Assembly: GCA_963761325.1 (NCBI GenBank)
Contig: CAVXGZ010000002.1
Span: 310,001 to 374,000 of the forward strand
Direction: 5' to 3'
Source of the DNA: Streptantibioticus_C sp963761325
GTDB taxonomy: Bacteria > Actinomycetota > Actinomycetes > Streptomycetales > Streptomycetaceae
DNA: 64,000 nt
Both the position numbers and the translations under genes were made by a program. Positions 16,740-26,041 of this stretch are shown in pieces; the first letter of the stretch is position 1; every line of letters starts with the position of its first letter. The notes below the pieces were generated by a model. It had not been told where the DNA came from. It was given only the letters and a program-made list of their open reading frames with translations, and made no database searches.

Positions 16740-18259
16740 ACGGACGGCTCATCGCGGGGCGCTACGAGCTGACCGCCGTCATCGGGCAGGGCGGCATGGG
16801 CCAGGTCTGGACGGCCCACGACCGGCGCCTGGACCGCGCGGTCGCGGTCAAGCTGCTGCGCTCCGACCGGCCGGCCGGTCCCGGCGACCCCGACGAGCTG
16901 CGGCGCCGGTTCGCCCGCGAGTCCCGGGTCACCGCGCGGGTCGACCACCCCGGCCTGGTCACGGTGCACGACACCGGCACCGACGGCGACGACCTCTACC
17001 TCGTCATGCAGTACGTCCGCGGCGCCGACCTCGCCGACCACCTCGCCGAGCACGCGCCCTACCCCTGGACCTGGGCGGTCGCGGTGGCGGCCCAACTGTG
17101 CCCGGTGCTGGCCGCGGTGCACGCGATACCCGTCGTGCACCGCGACCTCAAGCCGCGCAATGTGATGATCCGCCCGGACGGCACCGCCGTGGTGCTCGAC
17201 CTCGGGATAGCCGCCGTGCTGGACTCCGACACCACACGGCTCACGCTCACCGGCACGCCCATCGGCAGTCCGGCGTACATGGCACCGGAACAGGCGATGG
17301 GCGCCGCGGTCGGCCCGCGCTCCGACCTGTACGCGCTCGGCGTCATCCTGCACGAACTGCTGGGCGGGAGCGTGCCGTTCGACGGCACCTCGGCGCTCGG
17401 CGTGCTGCACCGGCACCTGTACGAGCCGCCGGTGCCGCTGCGCCGGATCAGACCGGAGGTCCCCGAGCCGCTGGAGTCGCTGGTGCTGCGGCTGCTCGCG
17501 AAGGACCCGCAGCACCGCCCGGCGGACGCCCGCGAGGTCCACCGCGCCCTCGCCCCGCTGCTGCCCGCCGCCGCCCAGCCGGCCGCCCCCGCCGGGCCAA
17601 TGGACCCCACCCGGCCGTTCCGCCACCCCTTCGCCCCCTGGCCCGACCACCCGCGCCCGCCCGCCGCCGCGCCGCCGGTCCCGCCCTCCGACGCCCGGCC
17701 GCAGGACGTCGGCGAAGCGGTCGAGCGGGCCCGCCGGCTGCTCGACGAGGGCCGCGTCACCCAGGCGGTCGGCGTGCTCGGCGACGCGCTGCCGGTCGCG
17801 GTCGCGGTGCACGGCGAGCACTCCCGCGTGGTGCGGATGCTGCGCAAGCAGTACGCCGCGACGCTGCTGGAGAGCGGCCAGTTCACCGTGGCGCTGCCCG
17901 AACTGCGCCTGCTGGCCGGCGACCGGTCCGCCGAGGCCGGCCCGGCCGATCCGCAGGCGCTGCGCTTCCGGTACGAGGCGGCCCAGTGCCTGGAACACCT
18001 CGGCGAGACCGCCGAGGCGCTCGCCGAGTACCGCGCGCTGCTGCCCTGGCTGGACCAGCAGGCCGCCGCCGAACCGGAGTTGGCGATCGAGGTGCGCCAC
18101 CGGATGGGCCAGCTCCTGCTGACCACCGGCGACCGCGCCGCCGCCCGCACCCTGCTGCTGCGCGTGCTGCTGGAGGCCGAAGCGGCCTACGGCCCCCACC
18201 ACCCGCTCGCCGCCGAGACCCGCCGCACCCTCGACTGGCTGGGCCAGGTGCACTCCTGA
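16736..18259 (+). CDS. Serine/threonine protein kinase with C-terminal TPR-like region
   Basis: The 507-residue protein begins RYELTAVIGQGGMGQVW (glycine-rich loop), with VAVKLL supplying the ATP lysine near residue 38, the catalytic loop HRDLKPRN near 135-142, DLG in place of the canonical DFG, and GSPAYMAPEQ in the activation segment. All key residues are present except that Phe-to-Leu change, which is tolerated in active kinases. A Pro-rich linker (about 285-320) leads to helical repeats of TPR type (roughly 325-500), likely for partner binding. There is no transmembrane segment, so it is cytosolic. The start overlaps the stop of the small membrane protein gene. Confidence 0.9.
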   Translation: MNGRLIAGRYELTAVIGQGGMGQVWTAHDRRLDRAVAVKLLRSDRPAGPGDPDELRRRFARESRVTARVDHPGLVTVHDTGTDGDDLYLVMQYVRGADLADHLAEHAPYPWTWAVAVAAQLCPVLAAVHAIPVVHRDLKPRNVMIRPDGTAVVLDLGIAAVLDSDTTRLTLTGTPIGSPAYMAPEQAMGAAVGPRSDLYALGVILHELLGGSVPFDGTSALGVLHRHLYEPPVPLRRIRPEVPEPLESLVLRLLAKDPQHRPADAREVHRALAPLLPAAAQPAAPAGPMDPTRPFRHPFAPWPDHPRPPAAAPPVPPSDARPQDVGEAVERARRLLDEGRVTQAVGVLGDALPVAVAVHGEHSRVVRMLRKQYAATLLESGQFTVALPELRLLAGDRSAEAGPADPQALRFRYEAAQCLEHLGETAEALAEYRALLPWLDQQAAAEPELAIEVRHRMGQLLLTTGDRAAARTLLLRVLLEAEAAYGPHHPLAAETRRTLDWLGQVHS

Positions 18260-18344
18260 TCCGCCGCCGGCCGCCCGGCGCGACAACCCGGTTGCCGCCC
18301 GCCCGCCGCGGGTGCGACGATCCGCGCATGACACACGGAATCGA

Positions 18345-20177
18345 GTGCCCCTTCCGCCGGTGACCGCGGCCGAGCAGCGCGGCGCGCTGCCCCCCGGTAC
18401 CCGGCTGTCCCTGTACGAGCACGCCCTGCGGCTCTCGCGGCAGGTGCCCGACGGCCCGCTGCCCGACGGCGGACGTCCTCTCCCCGACGCGTCCGGCCCT
18501 CCGCCCGGACCGCCCCTCGACTGGCGGGAGCGGTCCGCCCGCACCACGGAGGCGGTCGCCGCGTTCCTGGCGGATCCCGACGCCTCGGCCGACGCGCTCG
18601 GCGACCGGCTGCGCGCCATCGAGTGCACGCAGAGCATGGTCGCCACCGCCCTGCGGTCCGCGCCCGCGCCGGACGCGGACCGGGCCCGGTCGATCGGCCT
18701 GACGCTGCTGCGCGACTCCACCGAACGCCGGGCGGTATGGCTCGCGTTGCACCTGCTGACCACCGCCGGGCGGCCCGCCGACGCGGCGCCGATCCGCACG
18801 GTCGGCCTGCTGTCGTGCTGCAACCCGGTCGCGGTGCGGGCCCTCGCGGCGATCGCCGGCACCGCGGACCTGGTCTGGCTGGCCGACCGCACCGATCCGC
18901 GCCGGCGCGTCGCGGTGGTCGAGGCGCTGTGCCGGCGGGCCGATCCGCCGGCCAGGCGGTGGCTGCTGCGCTGCCCGCTCGACCGGCTGCACACCCCGCC
19001 CTCCCAGGCGGTGGAGATCGCCCGGGCCGTCGGCCTCGACGCGCTGCTGGCCGCTCCCGAGGCCGCGGAACCGGTCGTCGCCCAGGCCCTGCGGCTGTTG
19101 ACGATCGTCAACCAGGGCAACGACTACCGCGCCTGGATCGCCGGGCTGCCCGCGGCCCGGCGGATCTACCACGACCTGGCCCGGCTCGCCCGACGGCTCA
19201 CCCCGAGCCTCGACGCCTACGCCGAACTCCTCGGCCAGCTCGACACGTTGACCGGCGGGGCCGCCCGGCTGCTCGACTGGGAGCCCGGCGAGCGGGAGTC
19301 GGTCGTGCGCCGGCTGGAGTCCCTGCTGGACCGGCCGCGTTGGGCCGCCCGGCCGGCCGGGGCGCTCACCGACCCGGACCCGGCGGTACGCCACCGCGCC
19401 CGGTGGAGCGAGGCGGCCCGCCGCCGGATCGCCGGGAGCGCGCGGCCGGGCGCTTCGCCCCGGCTGTCCGTCGAGGCGGTCGTCCTCGATCCGGCCGGTC
19501 CCGGCGGCGTGGAGACCCGGATCACCGTCGACGGCCACCCCGTGGTGGCCGCCGCCTTCGACCGCGGTCCGGCGGCCGATCCGGAACACCTGCTCGAACG
19601 CGGCCTGTTGCGCGCCTCGGCGCGGCCCCGCCGGGTGCGGCTGGCCGAAGCCTGGTGCGCCGAGGAGTGCTGCGGCGCGCTCCACGTCACCATCGTGCGC
19701 GAGGGGGAGACCGTGCGCTGGTACGACTGGCACCGGCCCGCGGTCCGCCCCGGGGCACCGCCCCGCCCGGACCTCGCCGAACTGCGCTTCGACGCCGGGT
19801 ACTACGACGAGCGGATCGCCCGGGCGGAGCGCGACCACCGCTGGGAGTGGCCCGCGCGCACCGTCTCCCGGCTGCTGCGCCGGGCACTGCGGGACGACCC
19901 CGGCCCGCTGGCCCGCTGGAACTGCGACGTGGGCTGGATCGGCACCCACCACCTGCGGCCCGAGCAGGTCGAAATCGGCTTCACTTACCCACGCAGCTCC
20001 GCCGCGGACGCCGACGCGCCCTTCGCGCAGTTCGTCTGGAGCATCCCGGACGACGGCACCGAGCCGGAGCGGCAGGCCGAGGCCGCGCTGCGCCGGCTGG
20101 CCGGCACCGACCCGACCACCTTCGCCACCCTCGTCGGCGGCGTCAGCAGTGCGTGGACGGGCCCTTCTGACCGGTGA
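18345..20177 (+). CDS. Hypothetical large protein of unknown function
   Basis: The product is about 610 residues and I do not recognise a family. The N-terminal 350 residues are mostly alpha-helical, with HEAT/ARM-like spacing (for example AVRALAAIAGTADLVWLADRTD, RRWLLRCPLDRL). The C-terminal part is richer in strands and contains an AWCAEECCGALHVTI segment with three cysteines. The start is uncertain: GTG at 18345 and GTG at 18360 are both in frame, and neither has a strong ribosome binding site. The last 35 bases overlap the end of the convergent kinase gene. Confidence 0.65.
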   Translation: MPLPPVTAAEQRGALPPGTRLSLYEHALRLSRQVPDGPLPDGGRPLPDASGPPPGPPLDWRERSARTTEAVAAFLADPDASADALGDRLRAIECTQSMVATALRSAPAPDADRARSIGLTLLRDSTERRAVWLALHLLTTAGRPADAAPIRTVGLLSCCNPVAVRALAAIAGTADLVWLADRTDPRRRVAVVEALCRRADPPARRWLLRCPLDRLHTPPSQAVEIARAVGLDALLAAPEAAEPVVAQALRLLTIVNQGNDYRAWIAGLPAARRIYHDLARLARRLTPSLDAYAELLGQLDTLTGGAARLLDWEPGERESVVRRLESLLDRPRWAARPAGALTDPDPAVRHRARWSEAARRRIAGSARPGASPRLSVEAVVLDPAGPGGVETRITVDGHPVVAAAFDRGPAADPEHLLERGLLRASARPRRVRLAEAWCAEECCGALHVTIVREGETVRWYDWHRPAVRPGAPPRPDLAELRFDAGYYDERIARAERDHRWEWPARTVSRLLRRALRDDPGPLARWNCDVGWIGTHHLRPEQVEIGFTYPRSSAADADAPFAQFVWSIPDDGTEPERQAEAALRRLAGTDPTTFATLVGGVSSAWTGPSDR

Positions 20178-21840
20178 GGTTGTCGTTGGACATCCAGCCC
20201 GCGGTCTCGGTGCCGGCGATGCGCACGTAGGTCCACGTCTTGCCGTAGGCGTTGACGACGTAGCACTGGTACCACAGTTTCGTGCCGGAGGAGGCCAGCG
20301 CCACCGAGGGGCAGCTCTCGTAGGGGCCGGACTCGATGTGGTAGCTGCCGGTCATGTAGCCGTAGGTGCCCGGGGCCGGGTCGTCGTGGCTCCAGCCGCC
20401 GCAACTCGTGGACACGGTGGTGGGCTTGGCGGTCGGGTGCGGTGTCGGCTTGCCGGCCGTGCCGCCGCCCGGCCTCTTCGTGGGGGCCGCTCGTCGGGAG
20501 TCGGCGGGCGCGGCGGTCGGCGGGTGCGCGGTGTGCGCCGCCGTCCTGCGGGCGCTGGCCGAGGCCGAGGGGCGCGCGCTCGGCGAGGCGCTGCCCGGCG
20601 GGATGCCGAACGAGGGCATCGCCACGGATCCCCGCACGTCGCTCGCGCCGCCGTGCTGCCCCATCAGCGCGTAGGCGACGCCGCCGCCGACGAGCACCAC
20701 GGCCGCCGCCGCGGCGCCGATCGCCAGGTTGCGGCGGCGCGCACGGGCCGCCGCGGCGCTGCGGCCGCCGGTGCCGCCGCCGGCCGGCGGGGCGTCGGGC
20801 AGCGGAAGGGTGCGCGGCTGGCCGGGCGGCGTGTACCCGGCGCGGGCCGACGGTGGCGCCGGCTGCTGGTACGGCACCGATCCGGCGGCCCGCGGTCCGG
20901 ACGGCGCGACCGGCGGGACGGCGGCCGGCGCGAGCGGGGGAGCGGGCTGCGGTGCCGGGGGCTTCGCGTTGAGGTTCACCGTCTTGTCGCCGGCCACCCG
21001 GTCCAGCATCTCGCGGGCCCGTTCGGCACTCGGCCGCCGCTCGGGCTCCTTCGCCATCAGCGCCCGCAGCACCGGCGCGAGCGGCCCGGCCCGGCGCGGT
21101 TCCGGCAGCGGTTCGGTGACGATCGCGGTGAGCGTGGAGAGCACCGAGGTGCGGCGGAACGGCGAGGCGCCCTCCACCGCCGCGTACAGCGTCATGCCGA
21201 GCGACCAGATGTCGGAGGCCGGACCCGGCTCCCTGCCCTGCGCGCGCTCCGGCGGCAGGTAGTCGAGGGAGCCGATGAGCTCGCCGCCGCGGGTCAGCTT
21301 GGCGAGCGCCTCGTCGCCGGTGGCCTCCATGCTGGCGATGCCGAAGTCGGTGAGCACCACCCGGCCGCCGCGCTCCAGCAGCACGTTGCCCGGCTTGACG
21401 TCCCGGTGCAGCACGCCGGCCCGGTGCGCGGCGTCCAGCGAGTCCGTCAACTTGGCGCCGATCGCGGCGGCTTCACGCGGGTCGATCGTGCCGCGTTCGG
21501 CCAGCACGTCGTCGAGCGAGGGGCCGTCGACCAGTTCCATCACGATGACCGGCAGCCCCTGCTCGTCGATCACGTCGAAGACGGTGACCACGCCGCTGTG
21601 CCGGATCCGGGCCGCCGCCTGCGCCTCGCGCTGCATCCGGGTGCGCAGCCCCGCGAGTTCGGGCGCCGAGGCGTCGGTGTACGCCCGCAGGATCTTGACC
21701 GCGACCTCGCGGTGCAGCAGTTCGTCCACCGCCCGGCCGACCACGCCCATGCCGCCGCGGCCCAGTGTCGCGGTCACCCGATAGCGTCCGCCCAGTACCT
21801 TGCCGACCAGCTCCCCACTGGTCGTCTCCCCCGCCGTCAC
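20143..21840 (-). CDS. Transmembrane Ser/Thr protein kinase with extracellular SH3-like domain
   Basis: From the GTG at 21840 (GGAG seven bases upstream) the product is 565 residues. The cytosolic kinase has RYRVTATLGRGGMGVV, VAVKIL, HRDVKPGNVLL, DFGIAS and an activation segment with SLDYLPPERA, all intact. A Pro/Ala-rich juxtamembrane stretch is followed by one transmembrane helix (LAIGAAAAAVVLVGGGVAYAL) and an extracellular Ser/Thr/Pro-rich spacer. The C-terminal domain of about 85 residues has four cysteines (SCGGW, SCPSV, YQCYV, THC) and an SH3b-like strand pattern. It has no PASTA repeats, so it senses something other than muropeptides in the PknB manner. The 3' end overlaps the convergent gene by 35 bases. 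Confidence 0.88.
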   Translation of the reverse strand: MTAGETTSGELVGKVLGGRYRVTATLGRGGMGVVGRAVDELLHREVAVKILRAYTDASAPELAGLRTRMQREAQAAARIRHSGVVTVFDVIDEQGLPVIVMELVDGPSLDDVLAERGTIDPREAAAIGAKLTDSLDAAHRAGVLHRDVKPGNVLLERGGRVVLTDFGIASMEATGDEALAKLTRGGELIGSLDYLPPERAQGREPGPASDIWSLGMTLYAAVEGASPFRRTSVLSTLTAIVTEPLPEPRRAGPLAPVLRALMAKEPERRPSAERAREMLDRVAGDKTVNLNAKPPAPQPAPPLAPAAVPPVAPSGPRAAGSVPYQQPAPPSARAGYTPPGQPRTLPLPDAPPAGGGTGGRSAAAARARRRNLAIGAAAAAVVLVGGGVAYALMGQHGGASDVRGSVAMPSFGIPPGSASPSARPSASASARRTAAHTAHPPTAAPADSRRAAPTKRPGGGTAGKPTPHPTAKPTTVSTSCGGWSHDDPAPGTYGYMTGSYHIESGPYESCPSVALASSGTKLWYQCYVVNAYGKTWTYVRIAGTETAGWMSNDNLTGQKGPSTHC

Positions 21841-22063
21841 CCGCACGCTCCGTTCGCTCGTCGTCCGCCGCCCCACCGGCCGGCGAAACCCAGCGTAGGC
21901 GCAGCGGCGCGGAGTTCGGGCCCGCGGTCGGCGGGTGCGTGCCCCCGGCTCCCGCCGGACGGAGCCGGGCAATTCGACGCGGACGGGTCAACGCGGCCCG
22001 CCGCGCCCGCGGGGCCGATGGCAGGGCGCTGCGAGGTGTGTCGTATCCGTGAGAAGTCGGCGT

Positions 22064-22084
22064 GCGGCCGGCGAAACCGGCCGC
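22064..22084. terminator. 8-bp hairpin downstream of the L,D-transpeptidase
   Basis: Positions 22064-22071 and 22077-22084 are exact reverse complements around a CGAAA loop. On the - strand it lies 36 bases after the L,D-transpeptidase stop, a usual place for a terminator. Confidence 0.55.
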
Positions 22085-22119
22085 CGGGTCGATGCGATCT
22101 TGTGATTTCGACCGCTGGG

Positions 22120-23316
22120 TCAGGCGCTGCCGGCCAGCCACTGGGACCAGGTCAGGTTCCAGTCGCCGAAGCCGTTGTCCGCGGCCACGGTGCGCGGTTC
22201 GTGCAGCACCCGCACGGTGTCGCCCGGCTTGACGAGGCCGTAGAACCACGCGGCGTCGGCCGCGGTCAGGTGGACGCAGCCGTGCGAGGTGTTGGCGACC
22301 CCGATCGCGGTGTCCCACGACGCGTCGTGCACGTAGGTGCCGGAGTCGGTCAGGTGGACGTCCCAGTGGACCGGCAGGTCGTAGTAGTTCGGGCTCTTCG
22401 GGTCGCAGCTGATGCCGACGCTGCACGAGGTCATGGTGACGACCGGCTGCTTGTCCAGCACCACCATGGTCCCGCCCCAGGTGGAGTACCCGGTCCTGCC
22501 GGTGTCGGCGGGCAGCGTGCGCAGCAGCCTGCCGTCCTGGTAGACGGCCATGCTGTGGGTGTCCGGGTCGACCACCGCGCGCACGTCCGACCCGATGGTG
22601 AACGTGTGGGCGTAGTCGGCGGATCCGTACCGCCCCGATCCGTCGGAGACCCCGTCGAAGTCGGCGTGCACGGTGACCACCGTGCCCGGCGACCAGTAGG
22701 CCCGCGGGCGCCAGTCGACCCGCTGGTCGCCGAACCAGTGCCAGGCGCCGGCCACCGCCGGGTCCGAGGTGACGGTGAGGGCGCGCTGTATCTCGGCCCG
22801 GTCGGTGACCGGGTGGGCGAAGGTGACCGAGACGATCTCGCCCGTCCCGACGGTCGCGCCGCCGGCCGGGGTGATGCCGGTGACCGCCAGGTGCCGGGCG
22901 GGGGTGAGCGTGGTGAAGGCGACGCGCCGGTCCACGCTCCGCCCGGCCGGGTCCCGGACCGCCACGTCCGCGCGGTAGTGCCCGGCCACGTCCAGCGGGA
23001 CGGCCGGGGTCCAGGCGTCGGCGGCGGCGTTCAGCGTGCCGGGTACCGTCCGGCCGGCGGCGTCGGTCACCGTGACGCCGGTCAGCCGCCCGCCGGACAC
23101 CGCCACGTCCAGCGGCCGGTCCGGCGCGACCGCCGAGGTGGCCCCGCCGTCCAGCCGCACCGTGACGCCCGCCGTCCCCGCCGCGCCGGCGGCCGAGGCC
23201 GGCGCGACCGCCCGCGCCCCGACCAGGTACCCGCTCAGCGACAGCACCGCCGCGCCCAGCGCCACCCGCCGCCACACCCGGCCCCGCTCTCCCCGCATGC
23301 CGCGCGCTGACCCCAT
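22120..23316 (-). CDS. L,D-transpeptidase (YkuD family) with N-terminal Ig-like domains
   Basis: The 398-residue protein starts at the ATG at 23316 (GAGGAG upstream). It has a basic N-terminus and a hydrophobic export segment (VALGAAVLSLSGYLVGARAVA), and lacks a lipobox. Two Ig-like domains (about 45-250) follow, then a YkuD catalytic domain with the active-site motif SHGCVHL (nucleophilic Cys with its preceding His). This is the LdtMt2-like layout used for 3-3 peptidoglycan cross-links outside the membrane. A C-terminal tail after the catalytic domain (NGFGDWNLTWSQWLAG) is typical of the actinobacterial class. AT-richer DNA just upstream of the start probably carries its promoter. Confidence 0.93.
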   Translation of the reverse strand: MGSARGMRGERGRVWRRVALGAAVLSLSGYLVGARAVAPASAAGAAGTAGVTVRLDGGATSAVAPDRPLDVAVSGGRLTGVTVTDAAGRTVPGTLNAAADAWTPAVPLDVAGHYRADVAVRDPAGRSVDRRVAFTTLTPARHLAVTGITPAGGATVGTGEIVSVTFAHPVTDRAEIQRALTVTSDPAVAGAWHWFGDQRVDWRPRAYWSPGTVVTVHADFDGVSDGSGRYGSADYAHTFTIGSDVRAVVDPDTHSMAVYQDGRLLRTLPADTGRTGYSTWGGTMVVLDKQPVVTMTSCSVGISCDPKSPNYYDLPVHWDVHLTDSGTYVHDASWDTAIGVANTSHGCVHLTAADAAWFYGLVKPGDTVRVLHEPRTVAADNGFGDWNLTWSQWLAGSA

Positions 23317-23551
23317 CAAGACCGCTCTCCTCGCTGTGCCGACGTACCCGCTCACGTCAGCGAGCGGGACACGCACAGAGTTCCGGATACGTCCGATTAT
23401 CGGAAGCCTTTCCCGGCTTTTTGCCTACGGCCTACTGCTCTATGTCCTGATCCGAAGTGTTATGTACGCATTGTTCGAGGGCGGGATCCGGACAACACCG
23501 CGCTCCCCGCCCGGCGCGGCGGGTTCGGGTGGTTCTCCTAGGCTTTGCGCC
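23317..23551. promoter_or_regulatory. Divergent promoter region with AT-rich patch
   Basis: This 235-base gap separates the divergent L,D-transpeptidase and reductase genes. Around 23385-23475 the base composition is clearly lower in GC than the surroundings, consistent with promoters. No well-matched -35/-10 pair or palindrome stands out. Confidence 0.4.
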
Positions 23552-24556
23552 ATGACGAACCACACCAGTCGCGAGGTCCGCCTCGCGGCCCGTCCCCGGG
23601 GTCCGCTGACCGACGAGCTGTTCGAGATCGCCGAGGTGCCGGTCCCGGTGCCGGAGCCGGGCCAGGTCCTGGTGCGCACCACGGTGATGAGCGTCGCCGC
23701 GGTGATGCGCACCCTGATGGACGAGGTCAGCGACGTGCCGATGCGGCCGTACGCGCTCGGCGAGGCGCTGCGCGGCCCGGCCATAGGGGAGGTGGTGGCC
23801 GCCCCCGGCACCGGCTTCGCCCCCGGCGACGTGGTGCAACACGGCCTGGGCTGGCGGGAGTACGCGCTGCTGGACGCGTCCGAGGCGCGGCCGGTCGACA
23901 CCGCCGGCCTGCCCGATCCGGCGGCCTGCCTCTCGCAGGGCGCCACCGCGTGGATGGGCGTGGTGCGCGGGGCCGAGGTGCGCCGAGGGGACACCGTCTT
24001 CGTCAGCGGGGCGGCGGGCGGGGTCGGCTCGCTGGCCGGGCAGATCGCCCGGCTGCGCGGCGCCGAACGGCTCATCGGCAGCACCGGGTCGCGGCGCAAG
24101 GCGGACTTCCTGCTCGGGGAGCTGGGCTACGACGCCGTGGTGATCCGCGGGGCCGGCCCGATCGAGGAGCAGTTGCGGGCCGCCGCGCCCGACGGCATCG
24201 ACGCGTTCGTCGACAACGTCGGGGGAGAGCAGTTGCAGGCCGCCATCGCGGTCGCCAACCGGCTGGCCCGGCTCGCCCTGGTCGGCGCGCTCGCCAGCCA
24301 GCTCTCGGACCGGCCGGGCGGGGCGGTCGAGATCGACGCCCTGTCGCTGCTCTCGCGCGGCATCACGCTGCGCGGGGTCGCGCTCCACGACCACCTCGAC
24401 GTGATCCCGGAGTGGAACCGGCGGTTCGCCGCCGGGCTGCGCGACGGCACGCTGACCTTCCCCAACTCCCGGCTGCACGGCATCGAACAGGCCCCGCGGG
24501 CGCTGCGCGAACTGGTCGAGGGCCGGCACCTGGGCGCGGTGCTCGTGGAGTTGTGA
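23552..24556 (+). CDS. MDR-superfamily NADP-dependent oxidoreductase (CurA / 2-alkenal reductase-like)
   Basis: The 334-residue protein has the zinc-independent medium-chain reductase pattern: EVRLAARPRGPLTDELFEIAEVPVP at the N-terminus, GATAWMGVVRG, and the NADPH-binding VFVSGAAGGVGSLAGQIARLRG. These are followed by DAFVDNVGGEQLQAAI, a signature of the prostaglandin/2-alkenal/curcumin reductase branch. It lacks the structural and catalytic zinc cysteines. It would reduce an activated C=C bond of an enone or enal in the cytosol. It stands alone between divergent and convergent neighbours. Confidence 0.88.
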   Translation: MTNHTSREVRLAARPRGPLTDELFEIAEVPVPVPEPGQVLVRTTVMSVAAVMRTLMDEVSDVPMRPYALGEALRGPAIGEVVAAPGTGFAPGDVVQHGLGWREYALLDASEARPVDTAGLPDPAACLSQGATAWMGVVRGAEVRRGDTVFVSGAAGGVGSLAGQIARLRGAERLIGSTGSRRKADFLLGELGYDAVVIRGAGPIEEQLRAAAPDGIDAFVDNVGGEQLQAAIAVANRLARLALVGALASQLSDRPGGAVEIDALSLLSRGITLRGVALHDHLDVIPEWNRRFAAGLRDGTLTFPNSRLHGIEQAPRALRELVEGRHLGAVLVEL

Positions 24557-24580
24557 CCCCCGGCCCGCGCCCGGCGCCGC

Positions 24581-26041
24581 TCAGCCCCGCGGCGCGCGGT
24601 GCCCGTGCAGCGGACCGCCGCCCAGCGGCATGGTGTGCCACCGCGCGGTGAAGGAGCGGTCCGCGAGCGAGCAGGTCAGGGTCAGCCGGTGCGGCGTCTC
24701 CAGGAAGATCACGTCGACCGCGAGCGTGTCCTGGTCCGTCCAACCGCCGCTGACCGCGGTGGGCACCGCCGGGTCGGACGGTGCGCCCACCGTCCACCCC
24801 GGAGCGCCGAACGGCAGGTCGAGCCGGGCGTCCGGCTCGACGAGGCCGAGCGTCCAGCCGCCGTCCCGGTCCGCCGTGACCTCGACGGCCCGCAGCGTCG
24901 GCTGCTGCGGGCACTCGCCGCCGGCCGGCCCGAACTCGGCGCCGGACCAGGCGTCCCGGTCGTCCGGCGGCGCCGGCTTCCCGGCGAGCGGCGGCAGTTC
25001 GAGACCGGCCAGCCGCTCGCGCAGCGCCGCGTCCGCCGCGCTCTCCCCGGCCGCCGGGCCGGCCGGCGCGTCGCCGAACGCCGGCAGCAGGTGCTCCCAG
25101 GCGAGCTTCAGCACGTCCTGCATCTGCTCGGTCGCCGCGGTCATGGCGATCACCACGTCGTGTTCCGGCAGCACCAGGCAGTACTGCCCGTAGGCGCCGT
25201 CGCCCCGGTAGCCGTGCCGGGAGCGCCAGAACTGGAAGCCGTACCCCTGCTGCCAGTCCGACTCCGCGCCCTCCGGCGTGCCGTCGGCGTTCGAGACGTG
25301 CGAGCGGGTCGCCTCGGCGATCCAGGACTCGGGCAGCAGCCGCCGGCCCTGGAAGACGCCGCCGCCGAGGTGGAGCAGGCCGAGCCGGGCGATCGCGTCG
25401 GTGGTGGTGAACAGCCCGCTGAAGCCCAGGTCACGCCCCTCCTGCCGCTGCTGCCACAACGCCTCGCCTATGCCGAGCGGTTCGTACAGCCGCGGCCGCA
25501 GGTACTCGGTCAGCGACGCGCCGGTCACCCGCTGGACGATCGCGGCCAGCGCGTAGGTGGCGGGCTGGTTGTAGGCGAAGACGGTGCCCGGCGCGCGCTC
25601 CGGCGGGGTCAGCAGGAAGCCGCGGACCGGCTCGGCCGGGTCGCGGCCGAACGCCCGCTCGTAGGTCTCGTCGAGGTGGCCGCTGGCCATCGACGCGACG
25701 TGCCGCACCAGCATGGCCCGGCTGTTCGGGTCGGTGATGTCGGCCTCGAACTCCGGGAAGTAGGAGATCACCGGGTCGTCCAGCCGCATCAGCCCCTCGG
25801 CGACCGCGAAGCCCGCCGCCGCGGAGGTGAAGCTCTTGCTGAGCGAGTAGAGCAGGTGCGGGCGCTCCGGGGTGTACGGCGCCCACCATCCGGAGGCGAC
25901 GAGGTGGCCGTGGCGCAGGATCATCAGGCTGTGCGGCTCGATGTCCGGCGCGGACTCCAGGGCGTCGAGGAAGGCGTGGACGCCGCGCGCGTCGACGCCC
26001 TGCGCGGCGGGAGTGGCGGTGGGCAGCGGGCGATGGCTCAT
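24581..26041 (-). CDS. Serine hydrolase, beta-lactamase/class C family
   Basis: The 486-residue protein carries the SxxK motif at S66-L-S-K69 within LLYSLSKSFTSAAAG and a YN-type second motif in VFAYNQPATYAL. The fold is that of class C beta-lactamases and DD-peptidase-like esterases (EstB, 6-aminohexanoate hydrolase-like). An additional C-terminal beta-rich region (about 380-486) is common in this hydrolase group. No signal peptide is visible, so it is probably cytosolic and an esterase or amidase rather than a resistance enzyme. The start overlaps the stop of the HxlR regulator gene (ATGA), so both belong to one operon. Confidence 0.85.
   Translation of the reverse strand: MSHRPLPTATPAAQGVDARGVHAFLDALESAPDIEPHSLMILRHGHLVASGWWAPYTPERPHLLYSLSKSFTSAAAGFAVAEGLMRLDDPVISYFPEFEADITDPNSRAMLVRHVASMASGHLDETYERAFGRDPAEPVRGFLLTPPERAPGTVFAYNQPATYALAAIVQRVTGASLTEYLRPRLYEPLGIGEALWQQRQEGRDLGFSGLFTTTDAIARLGLLHLGGGVFQGRRLLPESWIAEATRSHVSNADGTPEGAESDWQQGYGFQFWRSRHGYRGDGAYGQYCLVLPEHDVVIAMTAATEQMQDVLKLAWEHLLPAFGDAPAGPAAGESAADAALRERLAGLELPPLAGKPAPPDDRDAWSGAEFGPAGGECPQQPTLRAVEVTADRDGGWTLGLVEPDARLDLPFGAPGWTVGAPSDPAVPTAVSGGWTDQDTLAVDVIFLETPHRLTLTCSLADRSFTARWHTMPLGGGPLHGHRAPRG

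Noticed and set aside
18328..18363. A short 11-codon frame before the large hypothetical gene as a leader peptide
   Set aside because: It has no attenuator-like hairpins, no codon bias of note and a weak ribosome site.
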